Shown piece by piece: positions 13,646 through 46,600 of a DNA stretch of 64,000 nt (positions are counted from its first letter, which is position 1; each line of letters opens with the position of its first letter). Both the position numbers and the translations under genes were made by a program. Below the pieces are notes generated by a model. That model saw only the letters and a program-made list of their open reading frames with translations, ran no database searches and was not told where the DNA came from. Location of the stretch: contig JBBBWG010027213.1 of assembly GCA_037176905.1 (NCBI GenBank), forward strand, positions 1 to 64,000, written 5' to 3'. The DNA comes from Azolla pinnata. Lineage: Eukaryota > Streptophyta > Polypodiopsida > Salviniales > Salviniaceae.

Positions 13646-15388
13646 TGACGACAGCTCTTCTTCCTCCTCCTCCCCCCTGTGCTTCCTCTTCTGTTCTGTT
13701 CCTCTCTTCTGTTCTCTGCTCTGTTTCTCTCTTCTGTTCCTGCTCTCTGTTTCTCTGCTCTGGTTTCTCTGGTTTCTGCTCTGTTCTGAACAAAACCTAC
13801 AAAACCATGAATGAATGAATGGAATGAAGTTTTTTGTAGAGCTTTCCTCTTCTTCATCCGAATCGCATGCAATCCAATCCCCCTTCACCACTCATCGGCT
13901 CTGTTCTCCCTGATCATATGCATGATCCACAGGCGTTGCCCGACTGACGATGATCCGTAGGAACGATCGATTCGAAACAATGCTCCTTCGGATTCGGCGC
14001 TTTGCTGGTGATCGATCTGTTTGTGCAGCATCGCCCGATCGATGGGCCAAAAAACGACGGGCTGCAAGCGCCGCTCGATCCGCCGTCGCCGTCGCTTTCA
14101 TCGGCCAAGATCCTCCGATCTCGCCCATGCGCTCCTTCGACGAAATCCCGGGGTAGTAGTACTGCTTTGACCGGCCGGTGCGAAACGATTGCGCAGACGA
14201 ATCCCGGCGAACATTGCTTTCCGTTGCCTGATTTGTGGGAACGATGAATCGAAAGACCTGTCCGATCGACTGTTGTCGTCTCTTTCATCGACTTGCATTG
14301 TTATGGGATGTAGAAAAAAACAAGCTTTTTGTTCTTTGTGCGCCTTCGTAGGAGAGAGCATTCGAAACCTTTCTTCTTTCGCCTCGATGTTGCATGGGAA
14401 TGCAATGATTCTTCGATGGTTGTTGTTACTTCCCGATGCCGTATTATCGTCTCTCGTCGTACATCGTTCATTGGTTCGAATTTGTGATTTGCATGCCCAT
14501 CACCAGTGCTTCGAGATTGCTCACACGTAATCTCGTGGGAGCACAGCAGAGAAATGGATATTTTCTTGTCTCGAGGATCCTCGTTAGTAGTCATATTTTC
14601 ACTGGGTCTAGATTCTCTACCAGTAATGGCAACTCGTGTCTTTGATGTTTCGGAGATCACCACCGCTTCCGATCCAATCAGTTAGTTCACTCAGATGGCT
14701 ACACTTCTTATTTGTGATTGGGAAAGTAATTGGAAAGATTGCAATCGATTCACGCACTTGCATTTTTAATTGTAAAGAAAGGCAAAACGCAAAAAAGCAC
14801 AAACGCAAAAAAAGCAACAAACGTAAAAGCAACGAGAGAAAAGCAAGAGAAGCAGCAGCAGCAGAAGAAGAAGCGACGACGACGAAGCAGAAGAAGATCA
14901 AGCGCGTTTCCATCGCTCCGTTGATCGATCGTCGTTGCTTCGTCGCCCTCTCTCTCCTCCCCCTCCCCCTCCTCCTCCTTTTGTTATGCGTTCGCCTGCA
15001 ACCCGATCTGCGTCAAAACCTCCCCAATCCCCTCCGTTTTCTCCCTCTCAACATCAAACCCGCCTCCTAAACTCGGTGCACACCGTCTCTGCAAGGGAAG
15101 AGTGATCGCGGGTCATTCCGGGTTCTCCTTTCGCCTTTGAGATTCCTGCGTGCCCAAAGGAATCTCGAATATCCCCATTCTTCTGGATCAAGATCGGTTT
15201 TTTCTCATCTTTAGACCGGATGTAATCGAGCGAGCATTCACCTTCTACTACCATTTGGCGAACTGTATGCAACTGATGCAGGATGACCACCTTCCAACTT
15301 TTGCCTGGGAAATGTATATTCTTGAATACGAGGGAGCCTGAGCAGTCTTATACAACAACTTTTTGATGTGAATTCAGTAAAGAAAAGT
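13646..15388. other. Shared upstream region between the KH gene (-) and BEACH gene (+)
   Basis: The first part (13646-13890) is a purine-rich (minus strand) leader with GAACAGA-type repeats. The middle is rich in CGATCGAT words. The last part has A-rich repeats (GCACAAACGCAAAA) at 14780-14830 and a CT-rich stretch at 14945-15060, typical of plant leaders. No gene is supported. Many overlapping frames at 13.9-14.7 kb appear only because the base composition is balanced. Confidence 0.5.
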
Positions 15389-36406
<21,018 letters not shown>

Positions 36407-37988
36407 ATTTACTGACAAGCCATGAAAGTAACTTACATGACTCTTTCAGACAGTTATGGTGGAGCGCTAAACTATGTTGAAATCAAGGTATGGAAGGTGA
36501 AAAGATATGTTCTCTGTGCAAGTGGATGCTAGCTGCCTGTGATCTACCTTTGCAAGTGGATTCTAGCTCACAAGGTATCATATCATGTCTGATATGATGG
36601 AACTAGAACTGAATTAGAGATGGGATAGTCGGAGACTCATTGCATTTGCCTATTGCCAAGGTTACCCATATGAAACACTTTTCGTCAGCTGCCGAAGAAG
36701 CTCCATATCCAAGCAACATCTTCTTACAAATTTTTGAAGGCCAAGTAATTTTGGCTGCTAAACAGATTGTGATAACTGAAACCCAGTGCCTGTAAAAAGA
36801 ATGCTGACTGCCGAACATTGCAGATTTGGTTCTCAAATGTAAAATAAACATAATCAGCTCTGCACCATATTCAAATAATTTGTGAATATACATTTGTTCG
36901 TGATTCATTGCATCATAGGTTCTACCATGCACTCTACCACTTTACAAGTTATATATACAATTGAGATTGCTGGCAGCAGATTATTTTCTCTTCCAACATC
37001 AAGGTTCTTAATGTTTCATTTCTACCACTGATCACAATATGATATTCACTTCAAATTTTCAGAATGTGAGGTTGTGTTGTTAATTCCTAAAACAATTGAT
37101 GTTAATTTCCTTCCCACAGATGTCACTCACTATTTGTTACTGCATTTGAAATTCATGTCATTGGAGTTCCTAAGACTCATAAGGTCATTTGACGAGAGAA
37201 TTTGTGAAGTTGGATAAAAGGTTTCGATAGATCAACCTGAACGCTGAAGTTTGCAACCACTAAAGTCAAGCAAATCTTTGAAAAGATGGACGAAGGTTGG
37301 TTCAAAGTACATTTCTCATAAAAATAATACTTAGTGTAGCCTACAGTTATAGGAAAACGATCCGCCCCTTCACTTAATCAGCCTTTCACGAATCTTTTGC
37401 CTGGAAATACACTCCCTACAAACATGAACAATGAATTTGTCATCGTATATTACGTATAAAAGCTTAAATAATGCTAGTTGCTCTGAATGTAGAGCCCAGG
37501 TTTTCAAGATGACAAAGGGAGCATAGTCTAGTTGCTCTGAATTGGGAAACGCCTTAGGAGACAAGTATAGCAAATGGAAATCAAGATCATGGCTTAATGG
37601 GCACTGAAGAAATTTAGGAAAGACAAAGTTAGACTCATCTGATACAAAAGAAAGAAGATGCGCCTCATATGCAATCCCCTTTGCTTTGATTGTCTTCATC
37701 ATTGTATTTTAATGTTTTCATCGTTTCCTGATGAGATTCTGATCCTCTCATTCACTACAATACCCGATTGCCCACATACATGCTTTCTTTATGAACATCC
37801 CACCTGAATATAACCAGCACACCATGGGATGCACACTCATTGAAGCTTCTCTATAATAGCTCTCCAGGTTTTCATTGGCCCATGCAAGCAAACTAATCAT
37901 TTCAAGATTCCCTGGACTGAGATGGTGCTCCATCAGGACATTTTCACAGCGTTTTTTCCTATGCTTTGGTATCTGTAAAAGTACTGTA
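36407..37988. other. Convergent 3' region between the BEACH gene and the CxxC-protein gene
   Basis: AT-rich unique sequence with no supported gene. The word CTAGTTGCTCTGAAT occurs twice (near 37468 and 37528). Minus-strand frames at 37370-37702 and 37748-38041 have no recognisable motif. The second overlaps the terminal coding exon in another frame. Confidence 0.45.
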
Positions 37989-39525
37989 TCAATCAAATTG
38001 CTGCCGGAGCTGCATTTCAGTTTCACTCTTCCATGTGGCATGTGACGATTGACCTTTCACACGCTTGTTCCGCTCTTTGTCCTTGATTTTAGACCCACGT
38101 TTCTTCAAACCTGCATCATTGTGTAGAAACTGGCGATCTTTACAAACAGGGCAAACTAAGCCTTCTTTGACAGCAGAATAGGTCTTTGGAACGCCACATT
38201 GCAAGCAGACCCTATAAGGAGGTGAAAAAAAGGATGTCAGCTATCCATAATGAAACCAATAATCAGGAAAGGCAATACTAACAAATTAACAGAAAATGTA
38301 ACACTGAACATGCAGCATACACACCCTAGAAGTTTTGCAGCCTCATCAGGAGGTGGCATCCCTGCAGTTGGTAGACCTCTAGATTCCTCATTTGCTTTAC
38401 TTTGATCACTTCGAACGCGTTCTTCCATGCCAACTAATTGTGGCTTTGATTCCACAATAGCACCTGAAAACATTTTCCAAACAATAAAAAACAGTTCCAC
38501 AGCCAACCAATGTCACTGAAATCCTTTCATCATTTGCTGTTCGACTTACTAGCAGGATAACCCTTTTGAGGCTGGGCAACAAGAGACTTTTGAGGTTGAA
38601 TAGATATAAGAAAGCCCATATTATCTTTCAGATAATCTGGAGGGCCAGTCACCTGAAAGAAGCAAATAATGACACAGATCGTGAAGAAAAATGAATACAA
38701 TAATGAGCACGGAACAAGTAAGCACACAGGCCACGAAACAGATTCACTGCTGTATTCATCATGTTTACTTTTTGTTGAAGCGAACAGAAAACATTGATGA
38801 AAATTATGATTTTGCAAAGATGACAGAAGAACCACATTCTGTCCGGCATAAAACAAAAAACTAGAAAGATCTAAAAAGGTAATGCGCTTGATAGCATTTG
38901 ATAAATGCCTGTCATATAAGATGTCGCATAGTCCTCGACAGATCTACGACTGCATGTACTTCAAATGAAGAATAATTGTCCTTGATTTTAATTAACGAAA
39001 TTAGCATTGCAAGATGACATGATGTCTTTCTGATGCGGGGGGGTTCTTGTAATAGCCTCTCTTCCATGGCTGTATATCACCTGACAACGTGACTCTAGTG
39101 GCTTTTGGATGGGTCTCTTGGACAGCATCGAGCTGCATATATGCACACACTCGCTGGCATGAACATGGACTGAGACACGCATACATAGGCATACACAAGT
39201 AAACATATACACACATGCATACACAGGCAGACACGCACACATGCATTACCCTGTAGTACACATACAAATACACGTATAGATACATAAAATTGGGTGGTCT
39301 TACCTCAGAGAAGACTGTAGCAGCTGATGGCAGCAGCGACGAGGACGAGTGGAGAGGCGCGTCAGTGGCACTGCCACTGACCGGAGAAGCGGCGGTGTAC
39401 TGCTGGGCGAGGTTTGGAGCGGAGGGGGCTCCATCCACATCAGATTCGGCATCGGAAGATTGCACCTCCTGCTCGTGCTGCTGCTCCTCGTCTGAGGAGT
39501 ATGCTTGCACTAGAGCCAGGCTCAT
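37989..39525 (-). CDS. Conserved plant protein of unknown function with C-terminal CxxC zinc-ribbon-like motif
   Basis: Four exons: 39525-39304, 38652-38550, 38463-38325, 38211-37989; 228 residues, phases closed. The N-terminus MSLALVQAYSSDEE is followed by a Ser/Glu/Asp-rich acidic stretch and the conserved GPPDYL turn. The middle block has AIVESKPQLVGMEERVRSD. Near residues 160-185 CLQCGVPKTY and CPVCKDR form a CxxC...CxxC pair that could bind zinc. The C-terminus is a basic, highly conserved-looking run with KIKDKERNKR and KGQSSHATWKSETE. I recall plant proteins with this same architecture but no established name or function. Composition suggests a nuclear protein. It is divergently arranged with TONSOKU and has a telo-box array just upstream of its ATG, so the two may be co-expressed (inference). 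Confidence 0.85.
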
Positions 39526-39556
39526 GTCGGGCCGATCCGATTCCTGGCCGATGTAG

Positions 39557-39664
39557 AAACCCTAAACCCTGTCGCTGATGCAGAAACCCTAAACCCTGTC
39601 GCTGATGCAGAAACCCTAAACCCTGTCGCTGATGCAGAAACCCTAGCAGAGATCTGTCGCTGAT
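39557..39664. repeat. 27-bp tandem array carrying telo-boxes, at the 5' end of the CxxC-protein gene
   Basis: The unit AAACCCTAAACCCTGTCGCT plus GATGCAG repeats at 39557, 39584, 39611 and 39638. The first three copies are perfect and the last is truncated. It lies 30-140 bp upstream of the ATG at 39525, likely within the leader or core promoter. Confidence 0.9.
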
Positions 39665-40293
39665 GTTCCCTGCTGCAGCTGCTGCCCCGTTTGCTTTGAG
39701 CTCAAACCGAAGCAGAACCCCCGCGGCTCGGCTCCGTCCAGGTTCGGTCCCGTGCCTGCCCGCTTCGGTTCGGTTCCAGGTTCGGCGGGGCCAAATTTGT
39801 TCTTCAACTTTGGTTCGGTTTTTCGGTCTGGTTTCAACAAAACCTCGGCATCACCAAGTGTCTGTGCAGACACATGAGCATCTCTCTTGTGTCACAGGGT
39901 ATCGAATGGCTTTACCAATATGCTCGTGTTTGCTGAGACACGAGAGAGATGCCACCGAATGCGACTTTAAGGATGCGTGTGAAAAGCCGAGGCCTGACTA
40001 TCGCGCTCTCGGATAAGTGGGAAACCCGACAAACCGCGCATTCTGTGTGCGCGCGATTTTATCCACTCGAAAACGAGAATTTACAACAGAATTTAGGAAA
40101 CTAACAGTTTCATCAGAGAGAAGGCTATTATTATTCACTTGTGAGCTCCCAAAATCTTGAGGGAGCACTTTACGAGTAATCCTAGAGTGTTTGAGATTAG
40201 GGTTTTTATGAGTAATTAGGGTTTTCACGAGTTATGTACGAAGAAACAGGGAGTCAAAACACGGGCATGAATGAAAGAAATGTATTGAAGGTC

Positions 40294-40320
40294 AACCCTA
40301 AACCCTAAACCCTAAACCCC
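40294..40320. promoter_or_regulatory. Telo-box cluster upstream of TONSOKU
   Basis: Four consecutive plant telomere-type units (AACCCTAAACCC...) lie about 285 bp upstream of the TSK ATG. Telo-boxes are known elements of plant S-phase and translation gene promoters; use by TSK is inferred. Confidence 0.5.
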
Positions 40321-40603
40321 GACACTTGTAGATCAAGTGCTGGGAAGCTTCATACGTGGGACAATTAACTTCGTTTATTCCACTTCCATGCTCGGTAGTA
40401 TTAATTAATAGCTCTGTTGTGACCTAATCGGAGGCTAATGCATCAGCGCAATCAGACTTAATCAAAGGCTAATCCCTTAATTAATTCCTGCGATTAACTC
40501 AAAAATCTGTAGTAATCCTTAATTAATCCCCGTGCTTAACTCAAAAATCTATTGTGTGAAGCTTTCCCGCCAGTCTCAGACACAGACAGCGAGAACGAGA
40601 GAG

Positions 40604-43600
40604 ATGAGACGGGGAGGAAGCTCTGCTGCTCCTGCTTCCGCTCCCGGGAGGAAGGAGGTGGAGATGGCGAAGGCAGGTTACGAAGAGGCGGTGCAGAGAG
40701 GGGATCTGGAGGAGCAGGCTCGCTGGGCCAACCAGGTGGGCCACCTCTGCAAAGAGCTGGGCCAGTACGTCGAAGCCCTCAAATGGTTCCGGAAAGACTA
40801 CGAGATCTCCACCAAGAAGAGAAGAGACGCGGATGCCTCGCTCCCCATCAATCTCATGCCCACCTGCCAATCCATGGGCGAGATCTACTTCCGCCTCAAT
40901 GACTTCGACCAAGCTCTCATCTACCAGGTGCGTTGCTCCTCCCATCGCTTGCTCGTTCGTCTTTCCCCCCACTGTCGTATTAGAACCTGCCGGGATCCAT
41001 CCATATGCTCGTTGATGTGTATAAACATCATCAAAATCTACTCTTTTCTTCTTTTATTTATTTTGGGTCGAAATTGAAGAGAAATCCTATCCAAGTCGAC
41101 CAGCTCAAGTGCACAGTGCAATATTTCTCGCAAGCGTGTAACTTGGCCTTTACGAAGATAAGAAGAAATTGCTTTACTCACAGTGTAATCATGGTATAAA
41201 GAATATTCAGGCCTATCGCCGTATGCATGAAATATGTATAGGATGATGAATCACTTGCGTATATGGTTTTCGAGGCTGATGGGCTGGCCCCATCTTTCCA
41301 TACAACCATTCAGTTCTGTGAGCTTCTTTAAAAGGATGTGTTTTTCTCAATTCTCAATTATGTGATCATACTGTCGAACATTGGTCGTGCCAGGGTAATC
41401 GTGTGGTCTTTTCTTCTGTGGCTCGGTCTCAAAGTATCATGTGATCGCTTTATAACGACGTGGTTATTTTTTCCTCCAGAAAAAACATGTCGAATTGGCT
41501 GAAGAAACAGATAATTTGGTGGAACAACAAAGAGCAACCACTCAACTTGGTCGAACCTATGTTGAAATTTATGAGCGTAAAGATGATTTCCTGGCACTTC
41601 AGAATGCCAGGCAGTACCTTAAGACCGCCTTGGATCTGGCAATCAGCTTGAAGGAGAACCTGCCAAGCAGGGACTCTTCATCATTTGTAAAGGAGCTAAT
41701 TGATGCATACAACAACATGGGGCTGCTTACGATGGTTATAGATGACCACAACAAGGCTTCTCGGTATTTTCATCAGGCATTGAAAATCTGCAACGAGGAA
41801 GAACTGAGGGAGGTTGATGATGCACGCTCTCGATTACATCATAATTTGGGGCGTCTGTATTCTGAAAAAAGAGCATGGGATAAAGCCAAATATCATACTC
41901 AGATGGATATATCAATATGCCAAAGGATACCACAGCCACAAGGAGAGGCAAAGGGCTTTATCAACTTGGGTGAAATACATTTTAAGCGCCAAAAATATGA
42001 AGATGCTAACCGGTGCTTTGAAAGGGCTCTGCAAATAGCAAAGTCTCTCGAGGATGAAGATGACCTTGTTTTAACGGCACGGAAAAATTTGGAAGTTGTC
42101 GGTCAAGCAGAAGAAAAGATATTGAAATTAACTGTTGGAGAGCAGCAGTTAAAAAAGTTGCAGCGTAAGAGGATAACTGATGGTAAGAGTAGTCATAAAA
42201 CTGAAGAATGCAAGATGCTGAATGATCTCATTGGCCTTGCAGAGGACCTCCAAGCATGGGAGAAGGTGCATATAAGAAGTTTGACTTTCTTTACCAGAAA
42301 AATTGTTGAAATGTGTAAGGATGAATCATAAGTTTATCTTTAAGCATATCTAACTTACATATGAGAAGTTTGACTTCCCCTTACCAGATCAATATCGCCA
42401 AAGGACATATCCAAGTGTCTCTGGCCAGAAGTTATATTAGAAAATCAATCTGTTCATTTTAGCTAAGAGTTTCTCATAGCTTTTATTCTTGCTAATGTTT
42501 GGTTTGCATTTTGCTAACTTCTGATTGAAACCTCTAAGTCATGTTCCCTTCCTAAGCTCACTTTTTTTTATTCTTTCACCATATAGAAGTCATATTACGC
42601 GTATGCACTGCACAACATGTAACGAAATTTACTATATCCTTCATCTACATAAGTTTATCGAAAAACGTAGCCAATGTTGAAAAGTATGAGTGCTTATTTT
42701 TTTGTCGAAAATAAGTATTTAATTCACTAAATTAGTAATGGTTCATCTGTTACTATCTTCAGCTTTTTGTTTTGGATTGTAGCACCTCAAACTTGCAAAA
42801 AGGTTGAAAACAGTTGTGAAAGAGATGGGAGATATGGAAAAGCTTGGGGATGCTTTGGAAATTGTGGGAGAATCTTACTACAATCTTAAGGATTTTACCA
42901 AGGCTAAGAAATGGCATTTGAGGAGCTGGGATCTTTGTAAACGCATTGGACATCTCGAAGTAAGCTTACAAAGGCAGTTTTTATCACAATAGGTAGTTTG
43001 AAAGTTTTGATTCAGTTTGTTGGTTACATTGACAGGGACAATCTGTCGCATTGATCAACTATGGAAATGCACTTGACTACACTGAAGAATGGGATAAATC
43101 ATTGAAGGCATACAAGGATGCTTATGAGTATGGTTGCTTTAAAACCTTGCACTGTTTGGATGAGTGACTTCTGAGGCACTGCTTGATTTTGAAGGCATAA
43201 AATGCCACATTATTAGCATGATTGATAGGTCTCTTATAGATTGCAATCTTTATATTATTTTAAGAGGCGATCTATGGCTAATCAGCTGCATTATGATTTA
43301 CATGCTTGGAGACAGAAAGAAAAACATATCAATGTGTACGAGAGGTCAAAATTGGCATGTGTCATGGTTGCAAATATGCACAAATTTATAAATCTACATT
43401 GAAACAAAGTAATCGATCCAGTTTCCTCAATAATATAAGGTAATGGTTTTAATGCATGTGGTGGGATGATTCTAAAAGTGATATACTCATGAAACGCATG
43501 ACAAAGGACCTTTGCCTGTTACGGAAGATCTTGGTCTTTGTCTCCCCTAATTTACTGATAGCCCTTTCTCACAACAAAAATTGCCAACAATGTAAGAATG

Positions 43601-46600
43601 TGCTTTGGTTTGATGTTTCTTTATGATTCCCCGGGTAAGCTGTCAGCTCCAAGGCAATACTTGTGTTGACTATGCTTGTAGATTATTTTTTCACCTTTTT
43701 GAAATTTTGATTGCATTGAGATCCTTTTTCTTTTAACTTTGGTGGTTTTACAGGATAGCTAAATCACAGGGAAAGACAAGGATGTTATCACAGCAAATAA
43801 GTGCGTTGGAGAACATACTATACTGCTATTTTGTTAGATTAGAACGGACAACAGATGCCAAGTAATTTATTTAGAGATTTTGAAATGTATGATATGATAC
43901 AATCATTACGATTCATATCACATTATAGCTTATTTTCTTAGGGCTATCCAGTCTAAACTGCACACTTTGAAGAAATTGAAGGAGAAACAAGAAGCATTCC
44001 GTGAAGATGATGAGCACTGTTCAGAGACTGATAACGAGTCAGAAACTCCTAAAATTCCCCGAAAGGGAGTTGATACAATATGTATGGAGATGGAAAAGCC
44101 AAACGTCTGTGCATATACAGAAACTGATTTGCATGACGATGATGATTCTCCACTTGCTTCCTTTCTCCCAAGAAAAAATCTGTGCTATGAAGGAGCCAAT
44201 GAGAAAAACTTGAAATCAATGATGCAAGAGAATAGATGTACCCTGCGAGAAGGATATGTTTCTCCAGGGAAGGAAGTTAGAAATCCAGGAATAAGGAACT
44301 CTCGTAAACGTCCACGCGTTGTGATTTTGGATGAAGAAGACAACGAGGAGTCCTTTGCATCTGCAGAGAATGGGTCTGCAGTTCATGCCTTAACCGGGAA
44401 AGAAGGATTATGTCATCGTGATAATCAAAATGAAGCAGCATTAGAAACTTGGCTGCCCCAAACAATTGGAAATAAAGGCAAACACAGTAAAGTTGCAGAA
44501 TCTATTCTCATACAAGTCAGAGAAAGCAGTAACTTAAGAGAGAAAGTAGTTTCTCCTAGTAAGGACTTTACTGTTGCTCGTCCTGTGGAGCATTTAGAAA
44601 CATCAGAATTAGGATCAGTAAAATATGAGAATGCATTCTCTATCTCTAATGCAAGTGCTGGCGTTGACAAACTTTTGGATGAAGATGAACTGCAGACTTC
44701 AGAAATTAAGAGGAGGGATTTTGTTGGTGATAATGGTAAATCCAGTTCACCAATGATAAATGAAGCAGATTCCGTGTTGAAGCAGGTTATCTTTTTGCCA
44801 CCTTCAAAATCTTTTATTGAACTTAATATATTCTGGGGACCCAGATATAGGGGCTTTTATTGTCATTTTGAAATCAGTCTAGGGGTTTTGGAACGCTGTT
44901 TTAAGTACAAGTAAGCTTTCGCATAGTCTGGCATTGTGTTCCTTGCTATCCGTTCATATGTGCACTTATATTTGCATGTCTCCCAAGTGCTAGTTCTGTA
45001 CTTTAGTACACTGATCATCAACTAAATGTGGACATGAAAGGTCTGATTGGCTACCTTGCTGATGCTATAATGCATTATGTTATCATCTGGTGTTTCCTAT
45101 CTCTTGTCTGGTGCATGGAATATCCTCTGGTAATGTGTTGATAAATCTCACCATTTAATCCTTTGTATATGTAGCTTTTAGTATGTTCTCCTGGCTGTAA
45201 AGATTTTAAGATGTCATTTTATTGTTGCAGCCTTCAGATTTTGTGAGAGTACATATTGGAGATGACTATATCAAAGTAAACATTGATAGACAAATGGACG
45301 TTGAAAATGTTTCAACAATTGACTGGTTAAAGCAAGAGATTGTGCACATCTATGTCTCCCGGAATCCTGCAGGTACAACCAGTTCTGTGTTTGCTCCATA
45401 TTTGCACGCATAATAAATGCATGCATCAAAGTTCCTTATGATATATGAAACAATTAGACACTACAGGAGCATTTTACAGGTCCAAGGCCGTTGATCCGGC
45501 ACCTTGCTCTCAAAGGCAGAGTTTTGCAACCTTTGGAAAAACTTGCTAGCATCTTGCCTGAATTGGATGCATTAGACAATTTGGAGGCAATGGTCGACTG
45601 TAAGTATGATAGCAAGTGTATATACAGTTTGTTATCCGTGAAATATCATGATTTTTTATCGGATATTTTTCCTGTGTATTATTTGGAAGATGTTGCTGTG
45701 GAAGTTTGAAATGGTAGTAAGGGATTCAAGTATAGATTTAAAGAAAAGATAAACGGTTTATTGGTTCAGTGTATGCCGCATTTTACAAGGTACCTAGTGA
45801 AAAGAGGTATGAAAAGTCATGGTTGGTTGGGTAAGAAATGAAAAGGAAGATATATAAGCATCTTCTAGAGGTTGAAATTAGCTGACGAGGCTATTCCTGA
45901 TTAAATAGGGGTCGATTTATGCCACCTGTGCTGAAACAAAAATACCACAGACATGCAAATAATTGTAATGTATGTGGTAGAATAACTCTCAAGAAGGTTT
46001 ACAGGCAACTTTATACAACGATCATTTATGGGATTTGTATTAATAGAGACATTGTAATTTGACGAACACGCATCTCCATGAACTGGTGATGGTATGATCC
46101 ATGAACCTTGTATCCCGGTACACACAGTGTTGATTGTCCCTGGTATTTCTCGCTCATTTTGTGGTATTCTGTGGCATCTCGTCAGAGCTTATGTGATCTG
46201 TAGATGCTGTTGCATTGCCAATATCAGGGCGAATTCCCTTTGCTTTGATGCTCAAGCAAGATTTGGCCAAACAGCTGTTTGTCAGCCACATCTAGAAATA
46301 GGAAGTGTCCTAAAAAAGGCTTAGACAACAATTTCCGATCAGTATTATGATATCAAATAATGAAGAGAAAACTTGGAATGTTTTGGACATTGCCCACTTT
46401 GGATTGTGCGTGAAATGATGTTTTTAACTGTGAGAGGTGGTCATTGTCGTGATTCTATGTTTTCTCACATCCTCTCTCTCTCATACAACCTTATACTGCT
46501 CTTTAGGAACTTGTAGGTTGTTTAACTTTTTTTGTAATTTGAGCATTTTGATGTCCTTGAGAGATTTCAATGTGACCTCAGACATCTGCATTGTTGCATG

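Larger units (their letters stand above)
39526..40603. other. Bidirectional upstream region of the CxxC-protein gene and TONSOKU
   Basis: Besides the 27-bp array and the telo-box cluster it contains a GGTTCGGTTCGG-like degenerate stretch (about 39730-39840) and then AT-rich sequence with repeated TTAATTAAT words (40400-40550). The TSK leader follows directly. I see no gene. Confidence 0.5.

Noticed and set aside
12872-13891. Longer N-terminus for the KH protein starting at 13891
   Set aside because: The frame is open, but there is no in-frame ATG before 13645 and the added residues are low-complexity leader sequence.
37748-38041. Minus-strand frame of 97 codons at the 3' end of the CxxC-protein gene
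   Set aside because: It overlaps the terminal coding exon in another frame, starts inside it and shows no recognisable motif.
39557-39664. Repeat array as a CRISPR-like structure (also the 36-bp array at 53.2 kb)
   Set aside because: Units are directly adjacent without unique spacers, and the genome is a plant's.
39680-39870. GGTTCGG-rich stretch as part of a mobile element
   Set aside because: It is a short degenerate simple repeat. I see no terminal repeats, target duplication or coding remnant.
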